This document shows, piece by piece, positions 1-11,430 of a DNA stretch of 64,000 bases (the stretch's first letter is position 1; the number at the start of each line of letters is the position of its first letter). The position numbers and the translations under genes were made by a program. Under the pieces are notes generated by a model. The model was given only the letters and a program-made list of their open reading frames with translations, did not search any database and had not been told where the DNA came from. Origin of the DNA: Macrotrachela quadricornifera (taxonomy: Eukaryota > Rotifera > Eurotatoria > Philodinida > Philodinidae); contig JAJEKB010021383.1 of assembly GCA_022393335.1 (NCBI GenBank), forward strand, positions 1,943,361 through 2,007,360, read 5' to 3'.

Positions 1-597
1 TACCAATTTTCTTCAAATTTTGCGGGGTTTTCAGATGATTTTCTTTGATTTTGGAGAAAACCAGTAGACAAATGACCCTAATCTAAGTCCGTGTTTAAGT
101 AAGAGATTAGTATTATAACTAGATTCATTTGTTATCAATAGCAATATATGATACGTGGATCATGGATGTTAACGATAACTGAACGCAAAAGAAAATCACC
201 CTTCACCCTCACCCTCAGATTAGGGCAATATCTTAGTAACTAAAATGTGAAACACGATATACCCATTGCTAATTCTCTGAAAACCTCATCTTTTCATGTA
301 TATGGAAATATACTTCGGCATTATTCCTTACTTTAGAGCGTACAACTTCAACAGGAAAACATTTCGAAGATATTTTAACTAGACTTTTACTAATTATTTT
401 AACTAAATAATTAAGATGTCGGTCATTGTCTGTAACGAATTTTAAAATAGATGGATGGAACTATTTCGTTACGGCTGCGGCATGTTTTTTATTTTATTGT
501 GATCACAATGACAAACTGGTAGAGTAGCTTTATTGCTATCTTCGGTATACGATGTTTACTCCACTAATACATCATTCAGCTGTGTTGATTTCATATA
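1..597. other. No gene seen
   Basis: AT-rich sequence with no convincing reading frame, splice pattern or repeat. Confidence 0.5.
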
Positions 598-599
598 TA

Positions 600-1157
600 G
601 GGTGTCCAGTAAGTCTTTAGCCAAAGAAAAATTCGAATACAAATCTTCGCCATATTTTTGACCAAATGGTTTGATATTCTTATGATTGATAAAGGAGTAT
701 ACATAGATCATATTCATAAAGGAAACTATCAAAAACTATTATGAAGTAGTACAACAAACTTCAACAAAAACGATAACCTTTCATGAATTAGGGAAAAACA
801 ACATATTTATTCTCGCAGCTAAAAATAAATGACATCTATTTGTTCTCAATCACTCTGTCACACTAGTGCCCTTCGGTCTTATACTTATACTAAAGATACA
901 TGTCTTGTTATTCATTGTGCTCAGAAAGCTTCAGTCACTGACAAAACTATAGTATTTATTTTTCATAAGTCGTGAAAGGTAACAATTTTTGTTGAAGTTT
1001 GTTGTACTATTTCTCAATAATTTTTGACAAAGTTTCCCTTATGAATATGATCTATGTATACTCCTTTATCGATGATAAAAATATCAGACCATTTGATCAA
1101 AATATGGCGAAGATATACATTCAAATTTTTTTTTCGCTAAAGACTTACTGGACATCC
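600..1157. mobile_element. TA-flanked foldback/MITE
   Basis: Two arms of roughly 185 bp, at about 600-785 and 975-1157, are inverted copies of each other. The outer ends read GGTGTCCAGTAAGTCTTTAG on the left and, reverse-complemented, GGATGTCCAGTAAGTCTTTAG on the right. TA dinucleotides at 598-599 and 1158-1159 flank the pair, as expected of a Tc1/mariner-type target-site duplication. No transposase frame lies between the arms, so it is non-autonomous. The superfamily is inferred only from TA and the TIRs. Confidence 0.8.
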
Positions 1158-1159
1158 TA

Positions 1160-2280
1160 GAGAGAAAATAGAAACTGACGATATCAACGAGAGTATGATA
1201 TTAATATCGGAACATTCATGTAAAATGCATCAGCAATTGGATTATATTGAAAGTCAAGATATTTAACAATGATTAAAGAGATAATCTTCATTAAAAGTTA
1301 ACTCACATTTAAAACCTCGCTAAAAAGTTCATGTATTCTTAACAATCGATCACAAATTAACAAAATTTAATGACATTCTTCTGATAAAACTTCATTAAAA
1401 TGTTATTTAACACAGATATTCGCGTTAATTTCGACGAAAATCCCGTTAAATGTCTTATTATTTTGACACGAATTACTTTATTTGATAAAATGATTGATCT
1501 TTATAAATAATAGACTTTACATCTACTGTAATAAATCTTCTTATTTTTCAAATGAATTTTGTCTTAAGTATATCATCGAATAGATGGCACAATAAATAAG
1601 AAAAGTTAAATGCCTCAAAACAGCAAATTTATGATGAATAGACAGATAGTTTTAGTTCAAATTTATCTCATTTGTGAAAACTAATACAAATATTTAATGG
1701 TATACAATGTAGTCATGCTCGATGAAGATCAATTATAAATAAAAAATCGTCGAAAGAGTAACACATTTTCATGAATTTGTAAAAAATAGGAAAATTTCAT
1801 TAGATTTTTCTCGTGAAACTCCGTTAAATGACTTCTCATTTTTACATGAGAAAGAAATTTGCATTTGTGATAGATCTAATCAAATTTCAAGAAACTAAAA
1901 GAAAACATGCATATCAGATATTGTACTTTCTCACTCTGACATTGATATAAACGATTCAAAAACAGAAATTTATTATCTAAATTAGATCAATTATAGAAAA
2001 ATTCATTAGTGAACACTATCATTCAGACTAGGTGAACCTCTTCATGCTCAAAAATAGTTTGAGAGAAAATGAAACAAATGCAAAGTGCGATTGTTGTTTA
2101 GCTTTTCCAAAACACAATTCAAGTTTTTACGATGTGTCTTCGCAGAGATCGATGCTAAATACATATTATGTAAACATTATTTAACTTGCGATATAAGAAG
2201 AAGTAGCAATATTCATCTATGTCTTCTTTTAGTCTAACTAGATATGCATCAGTCCCAGTCCTGATTGATGGACTGGATTC
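1160..2280. other. No gene seen
   Basis: AT-rich intergenic DNA with no credible coding exon or repeat recognised by eye. Confidence 0.45.
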
Positions 2281-2560
2281 CAGTCGCACTGGTATCTACC
2301 TATATGAAATGAATTTTACTGAACGACTTTCACTTTCCCTCTTGCGAACATCTTATAACTGTCTGAATTTGAAGCTATTGAAATACTGTTGTAAATAATA
2401 AGACAATGCATGTAGAATAAATCGATCGAACATGATACTCAATATTAGTATTTAAATACCTATAAGTTTAGACAATTACAAAGTGTTCAGTGTTCACAAA
2501 AGAAAAAGTAAGAGTTATTCAGCAAAATTTATGCCATTTAGGTAGGTCCCAGTGCGACTA
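2281..2560. mobile_element. Short foldback element
   Basis: The left arm starts CAGTCGCACTGGTATCTACC. Near 2515-2560 an inverted counterpart occurs (GGTAGGTCCCAGTGCGACTA). Each arm is about 45-50 bp with several mismatches, and the interior has no reading frame. It is probably a small MITE; exact ends and target duplication are unclear. Confidence 0.55.
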
Positions 2561-2561
2561 T

Positions 2562-3870
2562 AACTGACGCGTGTCTATTTAGTTTTTCAAAACTCCATTA
2601 GAGCAGGTCAATACAAACTTTACATATAGTTACCACAGAATATTTTCCGTCACGGATTTTAAAAAAATTCCACGATTTTTTGATTTATCGTTGATAAGGT
2701 ATTTAAAAACTACTCAATGCTTTAATCTTTTAGACTCACCCGCTATATTTATATATATATTTCTATATATTCAATTGGATAGAATAGCACTTCTGCACCA
2801 ATGAATGTTTTAATCAAGATACGAATTGTCGAAAGTGATCTTTCCATCGTTAATATGTTTATATATATATATATAGGGGCATAGAACATAATAAATTCTA
2901 TTCTTTGATCTTTTCATTGCACAGTACTACGAAATATCAACTTAAAAAGTCATTTCTTTTCAATGTATGATTAAATAGAAGACATTGTAAAAATTATTTT
3001 CACATCTATTTTCTTTTCTGTTAAGATTAATAGCCCTCGAGTTATTACATATTGATATATCTTATCTTTACAAAAACAACATTCGACAAACGTGATCTTT
3101 CACACCATTTTTAGAATTTCATTTTCTTATTATCTATGCTGAAAGAAAGGCTATGCACGGAGCAGCTATTTATTATTACTAAATGTACGTTCGTCACAAA
3201 AGGAAAGATTATATAGTATAAATATATTCACTCTGCCGAAAACAGCATGTTTTGCTACTTTATTCATAAATTGAGTTATATAAATCATAGAAAAATGCTT
3301 TTTATTTCCTTGGAAAGAACAAAAATTTCGACATTGATCGAATCATAGATTTTCTTCGCGGATGAAAATATGCGATTTATTAAGTTCAATATTTATGTAA
3401 AAGAAACGAATGATTACAATAAAATTACTTAAACAACAGCAAAATTAAAATTATACAGTATGTTCCAAAAGTTACACCCTAAAAAGGTTTTTCGTATATA
3501 TTTACTATTTCATTCAATTTCATCAATTATTTTTTTTAATGATGGATCCATGCTTCAAGTTCTTATTTACACGATTAACCTTCAAATCCACCTTTCAAAG
3601 GTATTATTTCTACACCAAATACAAAAAATTATCCTTTTTTTCTCTATACGGAGAAAAGCTGTTAGCGCGATCTCTGACGGGATTAAAAATGTGAAACAGG
3701 AGCTAACTGTTGTAAACGATCGCAATAAAATAGTGATTGTGTATATACGGCTATTATGTTTTCTGTTTATATCCCTCCATAATTTCATATTTTTCAACTT
3801 AATAATATCCATACAATATGTTTTAGTAGGCTAAAATTAATCTCTTTAATAATGAGTTATATAATATCGA
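2562..3870. other. No gene; TA microsatellites
   Basis: Short (TA)n runs occur near 2748-2760 and 2861-2875. A frame at 3460-3834 is rich in Phe/Ile and has no recognisable domain, so it is not called a gene. Confidence 0.45.
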
Positions 3871-4075
3871 TCACGGTCTGTAATTCTATGCTTACCTATC
3901 AGTCACGGTCCGTGATGCTATCCTCGTTTGTCTATCGCGGTCTGCGATGCTATCATAGCTTGTCGGTCACAGTCTGAGACACTCTTCTAGGTAGTCCGTC
4001 GTGATCTATGATGCCATCCTAACTTGTTGATCATGATTTGTGACACTATCCTAACCTTTCGGTCACGGTCTGTGG
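3871..4075. repeat. 32-bp minisatellite, 6.4 copies
   Basis: Units begin at 3871, 3903, 3935, 3967, 3999, 4031 and 4063, exactly 32 bases apart. The core is close to TCACGGTCTGTGATGCTATC followed by a CTAACTTGTCGG-like tail. Units differ by many substitutions but by no insertions or deletions. The core is partly palindromic, and unit 2 carries CACGGTCCGTG. Confidence 0.9.
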
Positions 4076-4329
4076 ATGGAGAAGTGGGTCCAAATTTCCA
4101 TCCCTACACTTCAACACTGCTTTTAGATAGTGTTTCACAAATGAGTAAGTAGGATTGTATGTAAGAAGATAATTATCATTTAGTCTTTGATTGTTTTCTA
4201 AAACAGAAACGATACACTAATACACACTGGAAGGCAAAAAATACTATTTTATACAAGTCAATATAGCAAGTAAATAAAATAAAAATTAGGCTAAGCGATT
4301 GAGATAATAAAATTTTGTGATTCATAAAA

Positions 4330-4530
4330 ATGGAACTGAGAGATAAGTTATTTAGCTCTTGGAGAAATGGTGGTGACGGTCAAACAATTGAAAAACAGAT
4401 CGTTCTATCTCTTGAAGAAGGAGCCAAGTTCAACCCATTAGTGCAACTTGTTTTTCATTACTCAGGTGAACTAATCCGAGAGTCGAATCCGATAACGAAT
4501 GCGCAAAATTTAATAATTCATGTTCACTAA
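4330..4530 (+). CDS. Unrecognised 66-aa ORF
   Basis: An ATG-started frame of 66 codons with balanced amino-acid composition (for example the segment WRNGGDGQTIEKQIVLSLEEG), unlike the Phe/Ile/Lys-rich chance frames around it. I recognise no family. It ends about ten bases before a foldback element begins, so it could be an exon or 5' part of a gene truncated by that insertion. No TATA or splice signal was clear enough to call. It may be a chance frame. Confidence 0.25.
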   Translation: MELRDKLFSSWRNGGDGQTIEKQIVLSLEEGAKFNPLVQLVFHYSGELIRESNPITNAQNLIIHVH

Positions 4531-4540
4531 TGCAACTAGT

Positions 4541-5832
4541 TGGGTAATTCTTTCGAGAAGGTAGCACAATTGCATTGATTTTCTTCAAATCGAAGAAAAA
4601 CTTTTGAGTTTGTAGGAATTGTAAATGTAAGCATAACTGGTGAAGTAAAGAATTCTAAAAACTTTGCAAAGAGGTTCAAATAGAGGGGACAACTTACATT
4701 CTCCCAGCTAAAATCTGATTCCTGAAATTTCACCATTTGAATTGATAGAAAACTGAAACTTTTAGGGTAGATGCTATTCAATGAGATAATCACTTTATTA
4801 AGGAAAATTTTTCTTGTCCGACGTTTCTCTCTTGGATCAAAAAGTTTCTTACCAAAATTAACTTTTGAAAGTTTTTGGAAGCTAAATTTCTCTGACAAGA
4901 AACAAGACTTAATTAACGGTTTTATATACCTATATTAAAATTATCTTTGGAAGTACTATACATTCATGAGATTTGGAAGGATTTAAAACCAAAGCTAATC
5001 GCAAAAATAGGGGTGAGGAGATCTATTTTTACATTTGCCTAAACTTTTTAGAGACGTTTAATGAGAGAACTAGAATTGTTGCGAGGAGAGCAATGTATGC
5101 TCATAGTCTATTCCAATAGAACTAACAAAAACAATGATATTTCAACACTGCCTCAATACTTTTAAAATCGACGACTTTCTCGATGATATTTTTACAAGGA
5201 TTTTTATAGAATTTTTAAAGCTATTGGACACTGAAGAAAACACATTTTCGTTGTAGCTCACGGCAAAGCAATCTCAAACATATGATTCTTTTCTGGCAAT
5301 AATTCTTTATTTGTTCAGTAGACAGTCATGAAGTTTAATCAAAAATGAAAATCGACACCCTAAAATCCTTGCTTTTTTTTATCAGTTTCGGTTTCAAATT
5401 CTTCTAAATCTCATAACTGGATAGTACTTTCAAAATTGATTCTAATGCATATAAATTCGTCAATTCAATCTTTTTTTCTTGCCAAAAAAATTTAGCTTCC
5501 AAAAAGTTGATTTTTACGAGGAACTTTTTGGTGCAAAGAAAAGGTCGGACAGAAATTTTTCCACTAAATGAAATGATCACCTTATTGTGTAGTATGTATT
5601 CTAAAAGTTTCAGATTTTTGTCATTTAAAATGGAGAAATTTTCAAGAATCAAACTTTTACTTGGAGTTTCTATATTGTGTTTCCTATTCGAATTCCTTCG
5701 TAAGGTTTTTAAAAATTTTTTAATTCACCAACTATGCTTATATTCACAAGTTCTACAATCTCAGAAAATTTCATTCGGTTTGAAGAAAGTCTATGCAAAG
5801 TCTAGTACATTTTCAAAAGAATTATCCTGCAG
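4541..5832. mobile_element. Large decayed foldback element
   Basis: The segments at about 4541-4900 and 5490-5832 are diverged inverted copies. Translating the left arm on the minus strand and the right arm on the plus strand gives two parallel frames sharing motifs such as YxKSFxFLS and the ending TFSKEL. The outer ends are GGTAATTCTTTCGAGAAGG and its inverted counterpart near AAAAGAATTATCC. The central ~590 bp shows no gene. The arms may code by chance or be remnants of a repeated coding unit. No target duplication was identified. Confidence 0.6.
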
Positions 5833-6846
5833 CCTTATGTCCTTATAGCCTTATCCCTTGATTGTCCTACACACTTCAGCATCTATGGATATTTTATATG
5901 GTGATCCTTGAGGATCTATGTGCGCGCTCATATAATAGTCCGTAACATTCTATGGGTACCTGCATATAATAATTTTTGATGCCTTGTCCTTATAGTTTTA
6001 TTCAACAATTTCCCTTGATCTTTCATATTTGTCCTTTAATCCATCACAGACAGACAGACACTACACATTATATATATATATATAGATTTATTCAAATCAC
6101 CGAATATTCCTTTCAACTAACGAATAACAATTATATTTGATTAGAAAAAATAAAATTAAGAATTTATTATTCTTGCATAATGATCAGAAGATTGTATAAA
6201 TGTTTCTCGTATAGTTATGAAAGATATAAAATTACAAATAGAGGGTATTAGATCTTAATCTAATGCATCGAAAACAAATAGTAGAACTTTTCCTCCGTTT
6301 ATATCATGAATATATTAGTTATATTATTATTATAGACCGAAGAAAACTTGAGCTTTTCCTTTAATCAATAATTCGATAAGCACGAGTTTATTTTCTTTTT
6401 GATACTGATGATTTTAAAACAATTTTTATTAAATTCTTTTAGATTTTGTTAAACTTTATGTGAAGAACGTTATGTACCTGTTGCTATAATTATATAATCT
6501 ACTTGAATTTGAATGTCATTATTAGATTGAAATAAATTAACGAAAAAGCTCTTTTCTTAATTGAATGAAAAATTCTCTTTATTTACCTAGCTTTGTTTTT
6601 TTCTATGTAAATAATTGTAAAACAAGAAAAATAAAGATTTTTCGTTAAACAAATTATTATCAAATTATCTGATAAATGAGAAATGAAAAAGATTTTTTAT
6701 ACATTTTAACTCAATAGAAATTCAATTTCCAAAAATTCCATATTGAATTTCAAAATGAAAGATAAATAAAGAAGCACATGTGTGTATATATTTTGTTTTG
6801 AATTGTTCATCTTTTTTTTCCAATTAAAATGAAATTGTTTTTTTTC
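5833..6846. other. No gene; possible retroelement tail
   Basis: A CAGACAGACAGAC stretch followed by (TA)n and TAGAT at about 6048-6086 resembles two tails at 51.9 and 53.5 kb and may mark the 3' end of a decayed non-LTR element. The rest is AT-rich DNA downstream of the PPR gene. Confidence 0.4.
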
Positions 6847-9800
6847 TTAGAAATAATCATTACATGAACATTGTCCATTTGTATGAAAATAATGTATTCG
6901 ATTTGCATCACGAACAATAATTTCACATTGACGAATATTAGCAATTAATTTAGTTGCTCGATCTATAAAGGAAAAAAATACAAGATAAAAAGCAAATATA
7001 ATTGAAGAAATTTTTATTTACGACAATCGCCACAAATACGAAGATTTTTTGTAATTTGAATTCGTGATACATTTGGATTTCGAAGAAAATTAAATGCAAT
7101 AGCAATTCTTTCACTATGTCCACACAGTACTGATGAAATAGTTTCATCTTCATTTAGTGGTCGTGTTACCCAACTTGAATCATATTCATGACCATGTTCG
7201 ATAAGTTCCCTAGAGATTTTTTCTAATTCATTATAAATTTCATTCGATTGAGGATGAGATTGATCATGAGCTTGAAATTGCTAAAGAAATCATTTTATTT
7301 TATTTTATTTCTATAGAATATAATTATTTATTTAAGACTTACGAATAATTCTCCATTAACCATAGTCCATGTTAAACCAATTTGTTTCTTTACACCTGAT
7401 TGTATTAATTGTTTTCTAATATTTGATGCTTTTTCAATATTACCTGACGATGCATAAACATTAGCAAGAAGAATTGTAGCAGATATTAATGGATCAATTA
7501 AATGAGGAAAAATTTTTTTCATACGATAATAAATATTTTCTGCTAAATTATTTTTTTTTTCATTTCTAGCACCTGATAACAATGACACTAAAAATAAAAT
7601 AATACAATGAATTAATATTTGTCTCATTTATTCTTTATTATATCTTTTCAATCAAAATACTTTTTTTTTCTTTTATTTGCAGAAACAATGTTTTTATTTA
7701 GATATTCATCTATAAAATAAGTTTTTTTTTCTATAATTAAGTAACAGAAAATCTTTAAATGAATTGAAATACAAAATTGTTTATATGAAAAATTAAAGAA
7801 TGAATTATTTGATTTGAAAATATATTATTAGTAAATAGTTTTTGTTTTATTTAATTAAATATTTGTAAAATATACTGACTGTACATAGGCCATGAAGGTG
7901 AATGATCACATTCATATTGATCAATTATTTGTTGTGCTTCTTGAAAAAGAGATCCACGACTAAGACAATCAACCTATTCGAATAAACAAATAGAATATTA
8001 TTAAAAAATACAATGGATTTTTAATAAACCATTGCACCATAAATTTTTTCTGTTTTAATTTGAATATTTTTAAAAATTGAACGTGCTTGATCAATTAATC
8101 CTGAATGTGAACATGCATTTAAAATCGAAACATAAGTTGATTCTTCAATTAATTCGAATGGAATTTGATGAAAAAGTTCAAGTGCTTCTAAGCCCATTCC
8201 ATTTAAACCATAAGAATTAACTAAATAAAAAAGAAAAAATATTTTTTGAAAAAGAAAATAAATAAATAAATAATACAAACGAACCCATTGTTGTATAACT
8301 AATATGATCTAATTGAGTAATATTTTGAAAAATTTCTTTTGCTTTTTCAATAGAACCAACTTTTCCCTTAATTTCATATTTTGTTTTTTTTTTTAAATGA
8401 AAAGAAAAAAAATGATGAAAAAAAATGAATTTAAACATACCCACATATCAATTAATGAATTTTGAATTATATGATTAGACAATAAATTTTTTGGCATTTG
8501 TTCAACAATTGATTGAGATAGTGAATAAATTCCAATTTGAGATAATGCATTGATTGCATGGAGATGAATAATAATATTTGATTGAATATCATCACTTTTC
8601 GTTTCATTTATTATATTTAATTTTTTACTTTTGATTTTATTATAAAGATTAATTGTTTGATATGGCATCTCATTCTTATTGAAACCTAAAAGAAAACAAA
8701 ACAAATGTCAATAAAATTCTTTTTAATTGTTAAAATATATCGAACCTCTCATCATTGCTCCATACATAGGTAAAACTTTTTTACTTGACATATTAAATAA
8801 TGATTCAGCACTTTTCACATTACCACATACCATTAATGCATCTATTAAAGATGTTAAAATATAAACATTTGAATGAAACTGTTTTGGTATTTGTTGCCAA
8901 ACTTTTTTAATTAAATCTAATGCTTCATCCGTTCCTAATTGAGCGCAAGCATTAAACAATAATACAAAAATAACTTCATCAGGAGTTTTTATTTGATAAA
9001 AAAGTTCAATAGCTTTTTCGATCATTTGATTTTTAATATAACCTTAAAATAATTTAATCAAATTATTTCAATATATAAAATTAAATTTAACCTTTCATCA
9101 TTGCTCCATACATTTCTACTGTTTTTTCTTTTGATCTATCAAATAATAATTGAGCACTTTCGATATCCTCACATTTCAATAATGCATCAATTAAAGATGT
9201 TAAAAGATAAGTATTTGAATAAAATTTTTTTGGTATTTGTTTCCAAATATTTTTAATTAAATTTAATGATTCTTCAGTTTTTAATTGTGCAAAAGCGTTA
9301 AATAATAATAGAAAAATCACATCATCTGGATTTTTTATTTGATAAAAAAGTTCAATTGCTTTTTCAGCCATTCCATTTTTAATATAACCTAAAAATAATT
9401 CAATCAAATTATTTCAGTATATAAAATTAAATTGAACCTTTCATCATAGCTCCATACATAAATAATGTTTTGTTTGTTGATAAATCGAATAAAGATTCAG
9501 CATGTTTTACATTATTACATTGCACTAAAAAAAAAAGAAATGAAAAATAAAATTGATATGTATACTAATAACTTACTATAGAAGTGGATTAATGATGTTA
9601 ATATGAAAGAATCAGTTTTAATCCGAGATGATACAAGATTGTGAATATTTGAACCACGTTGAAAATCACCCATTGCAGTACATGCTTTTAAAGCTTGTGT
9701 AATTGCTAAACTTGATAATTGTTGTTGTTTATTTGTTTCTATAGATTTATCAAATAAATCAAGTGATTCTTTGAATTGTTTTTTCTGGTTTAATATTTTC

Positions 9801-9901
9801 ATTCGATGACCCAAGTTAAAAGATTCAATAGTTGATAAATATTTTATATTAACTATAAAAGATTTTAAATAATTGTTTAATAATCTGTTCAACATCATCA
9901 A
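6847..9901 (-). CDS. PPR-DYW protein (RNA editing factor type), 11 exons
   Basis: Exons read on the minus strand are 9901-9577, 9524-9438, 9388-9092, 9042-8746, 8685-8441, 8366-8285, 8220-8030, 7973-7880, 7587-7343, 7280-7022 and 6962-6847. They join without a frame break into 745 aa. All introns are GT-AG and 49-74 bases long except one of 292. The N-terminus (MMMLNRLLNNYLKSF) lacks acids and suggests a mitochondrial presequence. Pentatricopeptide repeats follow (AEKAIELFYQI, LIDMWGKVGSIEKA), then an E-like region (WPMYMSLLSGARNEKK) and a DYW cytidine-deaminase domain. The zinc-site residues are present: HSE at 676-678, CGDCH at 704-708, and CSCNDYF at the C-terminus. The last residues are DYF, not DYW. 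Such proteins in plants bind organelle transcripts and edit C to U; that role here is inferred from family. The start is the upstream-most ATG of the first exon. Confidence 0.9.
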
Positions 9902-11063
9902 ATAATCTTGTTTGACATTTTTTCATATAAGAATATCTAAAATGAAACAAAACTTTTCCGATCAACTGTTTATTGAAGTAAATATATTAAATATTAAACT
10001 ATAAGCAATATGTTTTTTTTAAATTTTATTAAGTTCTTTATCTTAACTAATTCTTCATCAAATTCATTAATATTACATCAACCAATATCCTACAGATATT
10101 CTCAAGAAAAATTGTTTCAATAGTTGTCACTAGTGATTGGGAAAATTTTTTGAAATAAAGGTTTCCGATGGATAAGATCATGAATCTGCAACTTACTAGA
10201 TTTCCGATCTCAGTTATATAGAAAGATAGAGCTTGAGATTCTGCACTTTTTTTTATAGAATTCCCACCGATTTAAATGAATACGAAACAAAAATTTTATG
10301 GACCATTTTATTATTACAGTATGTACTCGTTTCCACGTATTAGAGGGTGATTCGTTTATTATTGCTGCCTTATAATTTTTGTTTCATCAATTCGATACCC
10401 AGATTAGCTAGCTGGGTTGACAGAGCTTTCGATATTCTACAAAACGGTATATCTTTGATAGTTCTATGCAAACTCTTTTCAGATCATTCATCGTTAGTAA
10501 TTCTTTAGTACAATACTTGTATTACGCAAGTGCATCGAAATTTACTTATGTTTGTTGGGGTTTTTTATCTTCTAAAATCGACTTAGTGCCAAATGGCTTT
10601 TTGATAGAAAATTGCATCGTGCCAAGCTCTATATTTCTACACTAAGATTCCCATTTTCCCTAAACATTATCAAAACATGCCGTAATTTTAATAATGAAAA
10701 GCATCAATTTTAATCATTCTTATATAGAGCCTTATAATATTTTCAGTTTTAATTCTATGCTTATACTTCGCATGAATAGCTACTTCCATTAAGAGATTTT
10801 TTTCTCTTCGTTTATGCTATAAAGTATGGTAGCTATTAATGTTCTGTACAAAATCTACCAATAACATTCTGTACCATTTAAACGTTGCCGAGTACTTGTT
10901 GATTATATCGACCATTTCAAATTACAATATTTTTGAAATGTCTTTCATATGATAATTTTTTGATGCTCTTAATCATTAGAAATGTTGAATGATAGCAAAG
11001 AAAAAAAAACAACAAGTTTTTATTCTGTACTTTTCGATTATAGTAGAAATGAAAAGTGAATCT
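9902..11063. other. Intergenic, no gene seen
   Basis: It probably contains the PPR gene promoter and 5' UTR near 9902-9960. No other coding or repeat signal was supported. Confidence 0.45.
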
Positions 11064-11430
11064 CTAAATCTTATTCATTATCTTCTTCATCTGAATCAGC
11101 CGATGTATCTTGTTCTGTAATGATTCTTTCTGATATGACTTGTTGAATTTGATGTCCAACCATAGATAATGTAAAGTTACTCTAACGAGCGTATGACAAG
11201 TATCATACAATAGATAATACATGATCACAAGCACCAATTGTAATAGTTCTGCTGGGACACGTACAATACCAAGAATTAATTGGATAACCATATAGTGAGT
11301 ATTGTATCCAACACTTATATTTCGTTGAATTAGAGTAGCGACTTTGTATAGTACAATGTAGAATGTTACTGCTATTGCCATCCAATTCAACAACATACTC
11401 GCCTTCGTGATGCAAATATTCTTTTTTTTT
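11064..11430 (-). pseudogene. SWIM zinc-finger end of a decayed transposase
   Basis: On the minus strand a frame reads GEYVVELDGNSSNILHC and continues to WYCTCPSRTITIGACDH. That is a complete SWIM zinc finger (C-x-C ... C-x-H). The frame then hits stops before an acidic tail (EQDTSADSDEEDNE). I take it as the C-terminal part of the transposase whose other pieces lie at 14.1-15.66 kb, separated by the LINE insertion. The LINE poly(A) tract directly abuts its upstream side and is read as a lysine run in the frame. The linkage of the two halves is inferred. Confidence 0.65.

Noticed and set aside
3460..3834. 124-codon plus-strand frame
   Set aside because: Phe/Ile-rich composition, no domain, and an overlapping opposite-strand frame of similar quality.
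3871..4075. CRISPR-like regular repeats
   Set aside because: The full 32-bp unit repeats with no unique spacers, and the context is eukaryotic; it is a minisatellite.
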